Assembly (NCBI GenBank): GCA_902729315.2 | Contig: LR746277.1 | Coordinates: 935,001-999,000, forward strand | DNA: 64,000 nucleotides | Direction: 5' to 3' | From: Spirodela intermedia | Lineage: Eukaryota > Streptophyta > Magnoliopsida > Alismatales > Araceae | In this document: positions 45,504 to 55,550 of the stretch, in pieces | Numbering within the stretch: position 1 is the first letter of the stretch | Layout of the letters: each line of letters starts with the position of its first letter | Made by a program: the position numbers and the translations under genes | The notes under the pieces: model-generated | Told to the model about the DNA's origin: nothing | Database searches by the model: none | What the model saw: only the letters and a program-made list of their open reading frames with translations

Positions 45504-48500
45504 ATGGGGAACATTTTCGTGAAGAAGCCCAAGGTCACGGACGTAGATAGGGCCATCCTCTCCCTCAAGACGCAGCGCCGCAAGCTCGCTGACTATCAGA
45601 AGAAGGTGCGTGCTCCGGCTCCCTAATTTCATATGGTGGCTGGTAGGCTTCATGAGTTTTTTTTCCCTCTCTAGCGCGTGTCGTTCGATTGGATTCGGAC
45701 GCTTACTTTGATTGGTCGAATGGCCTAATTTATACGTTCCAGTGATAGGAACTGATCGAACATTGTTGATTCTGGTTGATCATGTGTCGAACGTAATTCT
45801 TTACCAATTCAGAAATCTAGTTTTCGTGTCTTTCTTTTGTGGACTTCCATCCGATACTACTCTCTTGTGTATGCGTTTAATGTTCTAAGTTTCAGTCCTT
45901 GTGGAGAACGTAAACTCGATCTACTCTACCATGATATATGCATGCGTCGCTGTGGCCTGGCACCATAGGCGATTGAGAATTATAATTGCTAATATCATTA
46001 TTATTATCAATTTTATTTGTTTTCCTTCTATGATGACGATGAACAAGATGAGGAAAAGATGAAACGAGGGAAAAGAGATATAGATATCACCTGTAATTAC
46101 ACATCCAACATGTTGATCTGCTTTAGAGTCCGTAATTCTTAATATACAGTGGATGTTATGGTGTAATTTTAGAATTTAACTGAAGATCATGTTTGGTATG
46201 CATGATTGCATCATATAGATGCTGGCTATGGAGCACTGGGTATCTTAGTCATTTTTCTCTTGTCACATTGAGAAGGCTTTATATAATTATTTTCAACCTG
46301 ATGAATTTATCTATCACTAAGGCCTGGAAAGAGGTCTTGTGTTTGCCTGACATTTGACGGAAAGATGAAGGTTGACTTCGCACTGGTTTTATGTGGTGGC
46401 TTAGCATTCTCTGTTTATGAATGTAGATGCTTGAAAATAGCGTATCATAATATCACAACTAACCATTTCCAGGACTATGTTTTCAGAGTGAAAAATAGTG
46501 CCTCTTGGAATCCGAAGTGCAATGAAGCCATGACTTTGATTAGTGTTTTCAATATAAACTATATTTAAAAAATCCTGGTTAGGCAGAAGAGAGAATGCAC
46601 GTTTTCCAAGAGTGCAACAAAAGATCAAAAAATGAAATCATCATAAAGCGTTATTCCATTTACTGTGTATTATGATCATCTCGTCGAATAAGTTGTTTGC
46701 AAAAGCTGATTTGGTATTAATTACTGGTACCTGAGTTTGCTTGTTTCTGTTATTTATTTATTGTTTTATGTCAAACCATGGATAGAAAACTAGCTGAAAT
46801 GGATAAAAACGAGGTTCTGGACTGGGATTGGCATAACAAATCAGCTGCGATGATTTGTATATGAGCAAGTGCCAGCCATTTCGTGTACTAATTGTGGCTT
46901 TTCTCTTCAAAACTTTTCAGCTGGAGGATGTCATTGAAGCTGAGAAGCAGGCTATTAAAGAGTTAGTTAGAGAAAAGAAGAAAAGCAGGGCTTTACTTGC
47001 CCTAAAAAAGAAGAAAGCCCAAGAGGAATTATTAAAACAAGTTGATAACTGGCTAGATAAAGTTGAGCAGCAGGTATGTCTCTCATACCGAAATTTCACT
47101 TGGAATTATTATTTGGTTTTTGGTCTCCTATTTGGGGTTTTTTCTTGTTTTCTAACTATCAGTATGAAATTCGAATGTCGATCTGGGTTTAACATGTTAG
47201 AGGATGAGATTTCGCTGTTCATACTTTCTTCCTTCATTTTAGTTGGCAGATATTGAATTGACTAGTAAGCAGAAGGCTGTATACGAAAGTTTGGAAGCTG
47301 GGAAAAATGTCATTAAAGCCATGCAAAGTGAAATAAATTTGGAGGATGTCCACAAGTTGATGGAGGATACAGCTGAAGCAAAGGCTTACCAAGATGTGAG
47401 TTTTGCCCCTACCACATACTTTTATATTTTTCATCTGGAAAATGGCATGAAAGGTATCCAGAAGAAGAGTTGTGAGTGTTGTCGGATGCAAATCGGAAAG
47501 TTTGTTTCTTCCTCCTCCCATGAAATATGTTCTTCAAAAACAAAAAATCCTCGATAAAATATATCATTGCTGGTCCTTTTCAGTGCTTCGTACAGAACTT
47601 GCTTTCATGTTTTATACCGTGTTTAGCTCGTAACTCAAAGGCCGTGTAGGAGTTTCTGGAAGCACAAAGCTTCCTTGGAAAGAACAGAACATACCTTTTG
47701 AAGGGAAGGTTCCAACCCTTTGACTTGAAAATTTAGTTGACTCATTTCCTTCTTGAGTGCCCCTCGGATTACTCTTTCAGGCAAACTCATGGGAAGTACA
47801 ATGGAGCTTTGTAAAATGCGTGTGTTTCATGACTTTGAGTTTAGATTGTAGAAGAGAACTTACTCTTTGGTTTTCTAGGGGTGCTTTGGGGACCATAAGA
47901 GATGGTAGATGTCCACCTGGTTCGTACAGAATCATAGACGCACGGCTTGCAGAAATCAGTGATATTTTATTTTTTTATCCATGAATCTTCCAGTTTCCTA
48001 AACTGGGTATGCCATATCTGGACACGTGCACAGGAAAATTTCTTTTAGCTGGGAAATCAGAAAATCAAAAAAAATCTTGGATTGTGATTTTATCAAAAAA
48101 AATCGGAATATGTATGATTTTATTCATTGCATATGGTTTTTTATCCTCCCCAGATGATTTTTCAAGATAAGATCGCCCGCCATATCTTTTGTCATAAATT
48201 AGAAAATCAAAAAAAATCTTGGATTGTGATTTTATCAAAAAACAAATGGGAATATGTGTGATTTTATCGATTACAGGTGGTTTTTTACCCTCCCCAGATG
48301 ATTTTTCAAGATAAGATCGTCTGCCATATCTTTTGTCACAAATCAGAAAATCAAAAAAAATCTTAGATTGTGATCTTATCAAAAAAAATTCGGAATATGT
48401 GTGATTTTATCAATTGCAGATGGTTTTTTATCCTCCCCAGATCATTTTTCAATATACGATCATCCGCCATATCTTTTTGTCATAAATCAGAAAATCAAAA

Positions 48501-49617
48501 AAAATTAGTGGATCGTAATCTTATCAAAAATAAATCGGAATATGTGTGATTTTATCAATTGCAGATGGTTTTTTATTCTCCACGGATAATTTTTCAAGAT
48601 AAGATCATCCGCCATATCTTTTGTGATAAATAACTGTTGCTACAATCTCTTTTCTGATTAATTTGTCCATTTTATTTCTTAAAAATATTTTTTTATTTTT
48701 TTCCTCTTCAAGGAAATAAATGCCATCTTGGGGGAACGCCTGTCGGCAGAAGATGAGGAAGAGGTCTTGGCGGAATTTGAGAACTTGGAAGCTGAGGTCC
48801 GATTTTCTGACCCAAAATAATATTTTGGGATATTATTTTCATTCCCAAATCATCATCATATTGGGTCCTCTGATTTTTTTAATATTTTAATTTTTTCATA
48901 GATTTTCTAAATTTAGTAAATTCCGCAAAAAGATTTACATGTCCATGCCGCAGATGAGTCTCCAGGGTCTCCCGACTGTTCCCGATGGGGTAGTGGCACC
49001 TTCCAAATATGTCGAAGAAAGGAAAGAGGAAATTGTTGAAGGCGAAGATGACGACATTATTCTCCCCGATGTCCCCACCGGTGCTCCTGAAGCCTCAAAG
49101 CCCAAAAAAGGTAACTCTTCGTGACAGTTCCCAACCCTTGATTGTTTGTGGTAGATTAATTCAATGACACATGCGTATAATGGAATCTCTATCTCTCTCC
49201 CCCCCCCCTTCTCCCCCTTACACTCTCCTCTCTCTCTCTACTTCTCTCTCTTTCTCTCTCTCCTTCTCTGTCTTTCTCTCTCTCTCTCCTTCTCTCTCTC
49301 TCTATCCCTCTCTCTCTCTCTCCTTCTCTCTCTCTCTCTCTTTCCTCTGTCTTTCTCTTTCTCTCTCTCCCTCTCCTTCTCTCTGTCTTTCTCTCACTTG
49401 GGAGATCTTGCTAATGAATGAGTGTGCACCTTATTCTCTGTCTGTCTGTCTCTGTCTTTCTCTCACTTGGGAGATCTTGCTAACGAATGAGTGTGCACCT
49501 TATTCTGTCTGTCTGTCTCTGTCTTTCTCTCACTTGGGAGATCTTGCTAATGAATGAGTGTGCACCTTAATGTGATTTGGTGAAATGGCAGTGTTGGAGG
49601 AGCCTGTACTAGCTTAA
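45504..49617 (+). CDS. VPS20: ESCRT-III subunit VPS20 (CHMP6 homologue)
   Basis: Six exons (45504-45605, 46921-47073, 47243-47395, 48713-48796, 48954-49110 and 49592-49617) join in frame to 224 residues, close to the 219 or so of Arabidopsis VPS20.1/2. VPS20 links ESCRT-II to the ESCRT-III polymer that forms intralumenal vesicles in multivesicular endosomes. The start [19 protein letters not shown] has Gly at position 2 for myristoylation. The basic helical core follows ([40 protein letters not shown]), then the conserved [16 protein letters not shown] and [12 protein letters not shown], and an acidic C-terminal half ([27 protein letters not shown]) ending VLEEPVLA. The last exon is only 26 nt. 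The exon 4 donor (GAG|GTCCGA) is weak. Intron 3 contains a tandem array and intron 5 CT-rich repeats, neither touching coding sequence. Confidence 0.95.
48054..48630. repeat. Four-copy tandem array, about 144 bp, in VPS20 intron 3
   Basis: Copies start with AAATYAGAAAATCAAAA at 48054, 48196, 48340 and 48484 (periods 142, 144 and 144). Each contains TTGTGATTTTATCAAAAAA, GGAATATGTGTGATTTTAT, GGTTTTTTATCCTCCCCAGA and TTTTTCAAGATAAGATC..CCGCCATATC. Divergence between copies is modest. The array ends about 80 bp before exon 4. Confidence 0.95.
49180..49392. repeat. CT-rich low-complexity tract in VPS20 intron 5
   Basis: About 200 bp of CT repeats broken by CTTT, CCTT and CTGT variants, just downstream of the exon 5 donor at 49111. 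Confidence 0.9.
49393..49570. repeat. Three-copy 67-69 bp tandem repeat in VPS20 intron 5
   Basis: CTCACTTGGGAGATCTTGCT starts at 49393, 49462 and 49529; each copy continues with AAYGAATGAGTGTGCACCTTA and, in the first two, a GTCTGTCTGTCTCTGTCTTT run. The copies are nearly identical, so the expansion is probably recent. The last copy ends about 20 bp before the exon 6 acceptor. Confidence 0.9.
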
Positions 49618-49685
49618 CCAAGGAGTCGTTCTTCAGCACCTCAGAAGAACACTCAAGTCGAGGCCGGGAAGGTGACAATTGGCTG

Positions 49686-49720
<35 letters not shown>

Positions 49721-50632
49721 ATTATCTTTCTCTCTCCTCAATTCCCCTTCAGACTCCGCGTGTCTCTGCATGTCTATTGGTGTGCGTGAGTGCAGCAGGT
49801 CCCTAAAGAAGAAGATCCGTGTATCATACGAACTCATGGACATGCTACCGCAAACTATGCTTTTCCTTGCGTAATTTCGTTCATTATTCTGATTTCTGTA
49901 TCAGGCATTGAATGCGCCATCCATTGCTCCGTATATTTCCATTAAATATTTTGGGTAGCTGCGTCTATTGGCTCCTTTTAATGCCAGGATTTCAATAGAT
50001 CGTCATCCCCTGTGGCTGATTTTCTTCTGGGCAGCTATAACTCTAGAGAGAGAAGAGAGGGAGAGAGAGGAGAGAGGTTGTAGCTGACCCATCATCTAAT
50101 GGCCGATATTCTTATGGGCTGTTCTGATGAATGGCTGAGATTCAATACACAGATAGATGCCACTTTAAGCAGGTATTAGTCGATTAAAGATGAGAGAGAA
50201 GAAAGAGAGAGAGAGAGAGAGAGAGACTATTGGAGCCCATCCACTAGTTTTCCATCTTAATCACGTTAACCACCGAGGAAAGTCAACCGCTCCGACAGTG
50301 AGGGTTGATCGGTCAACTGTGTGGTGAGCCACCGAGGGAGTCGCCGTGATTGATGAAAGGAGATTATAATAATTAGAATGTATTATTCTATTGTTAAAAA
50401 ATGTCATTTATTTACATAATAAATATTTATAAATACTCTTAAATAAATAAATAAATAATCTTCAAGGGACCCTATTTTCCTTTGACCGATGAGAGAGAAG
50501 GATATAGAGAGTGAGGGAGAGAGAGAGAGAGACGTGGCAAGAACCGATGTCCCCAACGAGACCCATTAATTCGGTCAAACCCGAAAGAGATCCGAATCTA
50601 CTCGCTCCGGTAAGACACCATTGGCGGCTATC
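49618..50632. other. Intergenic between VPS20 and the CUE-domain gene
   Basis: Holds the VPS20 3' flank, a (CT)n tract at 49687-49718 and GA tracts near 50045-50080, 50200-50226 and 50515-50532. No gene is supported. Confidence 0.6.
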
Positions 50633-50643
50633 TATTTATATAC
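50633..50643 (+). promoter_or_regulatory. TATA box of the CUE-domain gene
   Basis: TATTTATATAC precedes a CT-rich initiator-like patch (50668-50686) and a GC-rich leader of about 340 nt that leads to the ATG at 51007. Confidence 0.5.
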
Positions 50644-51006
50644 TATTCTTCCCCCATTCAATGTTTCTCTCTCTCTCTCTATCTCTGCGCACATCATCGC
50701 CATCGCCGGCGATTCCCCCGGCGGCAAGCAAGGAGAAGGGGAAGAAGGAGGGCAGCGGCGGCAGCAACCTCGAGCGCTTGGCCTTCCTCTCCACGGTAGC
50801 GGCGGCTTGAATCGTCTCCTCCACTGGTGGTGAGATCGCCGGCGACGGCCGCCGCTGCCGCCGCTGGATGGTTGGAGGGTTTTAGTGGTGGGAGGTCTGC
50901 CGGCGCCGGATCAACCACCGCTGCGGAGATCTGAGGAGGGCGAGATCGGGAGGAGGAAGGGGATCTGCTTCTTCTTCTTCTTGTTTTTCTTTGTCGCCGC
51001 CACATC

Positions 51007-53829
51007 ATGTCTGCCCTAGTGCTCGGTAAGAGGTCCTCCTGCTTCTTTGAAGATCTGCACCACCACGCCGCCGCCACCGCTGCTGCCTCTACGCCGCCTT
51101 CCGCCTCGAAGAAGGCCCGCTTCGGATCCTCTTCTTTTCGGTTCTCGCCTACGAGTTCCGCGGCGTCTCCTTCCACGCGGGACGTCGTCAGCAGCAGTTT
51201 CACCGGCGGTAACCCGACGGTGCTTGGGCACCTCAGATCTCTCTTCCCTGATATGGACGAACAGGTCTGCCCGTTGCTACTGATTCTTCTTCACCCCTTG
51301 TTTTTTTATTGTGAGCTTAGGGTTATCTAGGGGTTGTGAATTCTTGTTCCGTAAGTGTTTAATGAGTCAAGACGAGGGTTAAAAAATCCAAGAATCCTCT
51401 GAGATTTCCGTTGCTCCGGTCAATATCATATTCGGCATGTCTTTTCGGTATGACTGTTTGAGATTCGTTTCTTGTGTGTTTGAACTAATTATTTGAGTCC
51501 CTGAAAAAAAGTGGTGCATTGTGAAAGAAGGAGAGTCAGGGAGTTCTTTACGATGATAGCCTCTAGAGAATGTTCCTGTCATAACCTCATTTCATTGATG
51601 GAAATAAAGAGAGACGGGAAACAATGTAGTGCTACACTGTAGTTATGTAAGTCTTCGTTTGAGAATAAAAACATTTATAGTTGAGATCCTTGTCTTCTGT
51701 GTTGTAATTAAATTCCTGTGTACTTTCTCTTGTTTTTCATTTTTCTTCCAGTGCCTTTTCTCTCTTCTAAGGGACAGAAGGGATGTGTGGATTTTATTCA
51801 AAGATAGATCCGCAAGGATATGCTGGATAGCAGCCTCTGCATTTTTCCACTATTCTCGCACATGAATTTGAACCTGCCGAGAAGTAGAATATGAAATAGG
51901 GTTGGCCATCGGCCACATCTCTCACCGTAAGCAGGCTGTATGCCTCCCATTCTTTGGCTAGGAAAGACTACGTATCCCATTCCTATTTCATCGTGTTTTC
52001 GTTTCTTGCTGGATAGGTCACTCATGGCCTTTATAATTTAACTATGCATACTTTTTCCCATCTCAACATGTATTCCTTTCATGCTCTTACAAGCAATAGT
52101 CTTGCCATTCTAAGATTGTAAAAGCATATCAAACAATAAACCTTCAGGCTAACTAGTTCTTGATGTTGATTTTCTTCATATTGGTAGATAAAGTGTTGTA
52201 CTCTTCGTATTCTCTGGCCATGATCTGCATTCCGTATGCCGAAGTACAAGGCAGCTTCCAGATTTTCCTTATATCTAATGTGGTGTTGTTACTGGATCGT
52301 GTGTTTAGATCTTTGGAATAAAAGCCCGGGGGGGGGGATGTGTGAATATTTTGGAGATATAAATCGAATGAAAAGCAGTTATCATCTTTGCTTGTTGACT
52401 AACAGTCCGCATCAAAACCATTTTCAGCTTCTGGAAAGGGTGCTTGAAGCTTCTGGGAATGACCTGGATTCTGCCATCAAGAGTTTGACTGAGCTTCGGT
52501 TGGGACCTGCGAAGGAACATCCACACTCTGTGATGAGTAATCCTAATGAATACAATGGTGCAGCTGTTCAACCATCAGCAGAAGGTACGTGTTTGGTGAT
52601 TAATCCATGACGGAGTTTACCTTTCTTACTGTGCATCGGGCATATGCGTAATGCTGTTTTCTTTTGTTCCTGTACATTGGATACGATGGGGAACGTTAAA
52701 GAATAGAAAATAAAAACGAAAAGAAAACAATCTTGTAGAATGTAAAAGGAGACCAGAAACGAAAACTGGAGAAGATCCTCTGTTGCATTATATTTATGAA
52801 ACAGAAACAGAATTTTTAGATCTGAGTAATTGGAAATCCTTCTAACCCATTAAGAATGTTTTTGACTAACTTACAAGCTTTCCTTGTGCTAGAAATAGAA
52901 AGTCAGCGCACCTGGTCAGTACTGGGTCAAATAATTTACCCTACAATCTAGCTATTGTAATCTTACTTTGAAACAACAGACAATCTTTGTCCGATGAAAT
53001 CCAAAGCTTTTCTTCTTTTTTTTCTTTTTTCATCATGGGAAAGTCCTCCCGTTTGACCTTGACGGCGATTCTGGACCTTTGCAGAAGTCCAGGGCGGTGG
53101 TGGCGGCACTGGTGGTGGTACGGCAGCGGGGGGGAGCCCCCCGGCGGACGGTGCAGAGTGGGTAGAAGTCCTGGTGAGGGAGATGATGAACGCCGCCAAC
53201 GTCGACGACGCCAGGGCCCGGGCATCTGCCGTGCTGGAGGTCTTTGAGAAGTCCGTGGCAGGCCGGGTCGCCGTCACCGCCACTGGGACGCTGCAGAAGG
53301 TGGTGGTGGGCCGAGGCGCCGATGCCCTTCTTCTTCTCCTCCTCGAATTATCTTCTATTTACTGACATGGTGGCGGTGGTGGTAGGAGAATGCGGTGCTG
53401 AAGGAGCAGCTGGAGGGGTTGCTGAGGGACAACGAGATACTGAAGAGGGCTGTGGCGATCCAGCACGAGCGGCAGAAGGAGTTTGACGAGAAGACCCAGG
53501 AGCTCCACCACCTCAAGCAGCTCCTCGCCCAGTACCAGGAGCAACTCCGCACCCTCGAGGTAAAATACCGCCGACAATACCTCTCCCTCTCTCTATTTCC
53601 CGTCTCTCTTGCTGCCAAGATCCTCACTTTACCTATTACTCTCTCTCTCTCTCTCTCCCTCTCTCCCTCTCTCCCTCTCTCCCTCCCTCTTGAATCTGAT
53701 GTGTCTCTCTCACCCGCCATAGTTTTCTCCTCCTTGGAACAGGTCAACAACTACGCGCTGTCGCTGCACCTGAAGCAGGCCCAGCAGAGCAGCTCCATCC
53801 CCGGTCGCTTCCACCCCGACGTCTTCTGA
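51007..53829 (+). CDS. CUE-domain ubiquitin-binding protein (At5g32440-like)
   Basis: Five exons (51007-51264, 52428-52584, 53085-53299, 53386-53559 and 53743-53829) join in frame to 296 residues. The CUE domain lies at about residues 72-112, split by intron 1: VLGHLRSLFPDMDEQ then LLERVLEASGNDLDSAIKSL. It has the Phe-Pro motif at 80-81 and the distal leucine/isoleucine face that contacts ubiquitin. A Gly-rich linker follows, then REMMNAANVDDARARASAVL and an amphipathic coiled coil (NAVLKEQLEGLLRDNEILKR, then QELHHLKQLLAQYQEQL), ending SSIPGRFHPDVF. Arabidopsis At5g32440 has this layout and is annotated as a ubiquitin-system CUE protein; its cellular role is not well known. Intron 3 is only 86 bp, with a weak donor (AAG|GTGGTG) in GGT-repeat sequence. 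Intron 4 carries a CT tract. Confidence 0.9.
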
Positions 53830-54300
53830 ACCCAACACCCCCCCCGCCCCCAACGTATTGGCACGCACCGACCAGTCGTACGTCCCTCCCTCGCCCTTAC
53901 TCCTCCATCCCAATGTTTGCTTGCGCGGCGTGCGATGACGATCTGACGGCCGCAAAAGTGTTGGGCCACGATGCATTCGGATACGTCATCCTGTCGTGTA
54001 CTATCTTTTGTTGGACCTCCATTGATAAAGCCCTGGCCTGGTCAAGGGCTCCCTCTCCCTCACGTGTATAATTCCTTCTCATTTTTACTTATTTATTTTA
54101 GCCCCGCCCCCCACTTTTGCCGTGTGGTCCTCACCTTTCCCTCGGCCACCCAGTCTACAGGGCTATTGGGCAGAGCCCTTTATGGGCCTCTTCCGGCCCG
54201 CTAAGAACTCAGAAAGTCCGTTGAGTATTATAATCTTCATCACGCCAAACCTGTTATGACATCTAGAATCTTTCCAACTGTCACGTGGAAGTCAGAATTA

Positions 54301-54332
<32 letters not shown>

Positions 54333-54688
54333 GATATATATATATATATATTTATGTAAGGGCCCACTGTGTAAGATTCTGAGGCCCCTTTTCTATCTGG
54401 TCTTGATTTTGAAGCCCACTCTTCGAAAGCAGCACGGGCCGGGCCACATTTTAAAAAGCCCATTTTCCACTGAAGCTTGCTTCTCAGCTAGGTACGCCCG
54501 TTCAGATGGCCTTCCACCGATTAGCAGAGGTCTCCCGACCGGGGCCTGTGACTATTTCTTGGCCCGGCCCTTCGACTTTTTTGGAGTCTGGGACTACCTG
54601 GATTCGATCTCCTCCAGAAGTATTGTGTGTGGGCTTATTGCAATTGGTGGGGAGGCAGGTCGGCGGTCCTTCTCTCACACTCTTCTCT

Positions 54689-54759
<71 letters not shown>

Positions 54760-55353
54760 CTTGAGAACGCAAGTGCAGAGCAGAGTAGGCCAACCAGGTC
54801 AGTGGTCAGTGGGAGAAAAAGGTTGAGGGAGAAGGCGATGGATAGAGTTGCCACCGCCCCTCCCCTCTACAGGGCGATGGGTTTCTGGTTTAGAGAGAGA
54901 GAGAGAGAGAGAGAGAGGGCGGGAGAGAGAGGGGGGTGGGGGGTGGGGCGGCTCTGCGCCATTTGGAAAGGAGTTCCACGTAGAGGGAAGAAGGTGGGCG
55001 GGGAGAGAAAAGGTCAGAGAGAATGTGTTAGATGGAGAGGAGGATTGATGAGAGGGAAGGGAGGAAAGTGCCTTTTTTGGTCTTGCGAGACGAAAAGAAT
55101 GGTGATGATGGCCGCCGCCGCCGCCGAATTCAATTTCCGTTCTCATTCTCATCTCCATTCCCGTCTCCCCAGATCAGCCGATCCTCTCTCTCTCTCTCTT
55201 CCCACTCACCGACCCACCACCACCACCGCTTCGTCTTTTGGCTTTGTAGGTCGAGTCACCTGACCACTGGGAATGGGAGAGAGATTCCTGCGGGGGTCGT
55301 CCCCTCCCTCTTCTTCCCCCGTTTAGTAGGTCGCAGTTTGCGTAGCGGGAACG
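53830..55353. other. Intergenic with a 60-bp CT tract
   Basis: Between the CUE-domain gene and the PBL-type kinase. Contains a CT/TATA run near 54300-54355, a (CT)n tract at 54694-54756, a GA tract near 54893-54918 and GC-rich DNA that probably includes the kinase leader. Long open frames here read through the dinucleotide repeats and are not credible genes. Confidence 0.6.
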
Positions 55354-55515
55354 ATGATGAGGACTTCCGGCGGAGGAGAGAAGCCGATGCCGACGGCCGC
55401 GGAAGACATGAGCTGCGGCTGTTGGACGGCGCTCGTCCATGGCGTTCGGAGATCCTCCTCGGTCAAGAGGGAGTCGCCCAGCGTCCTCCCAAGGCCCAGC
55501 CTGGTCTATGATGAC

Positions 55516-55550
<35 letters not shown>

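Noticed and set aside
48065-48382. A minus-strand frame across the VPS20 intron array
   Set aside because: It is a by-product of tandem units whose period is a multiple of three, and it lies inside an intron.
54256-55263. A 335-codon plus-strand frame
   Set aside because: It reads through CT and GA tracts (Ser-Leu and Arg-Glu repeats) and has no recognisable domain.
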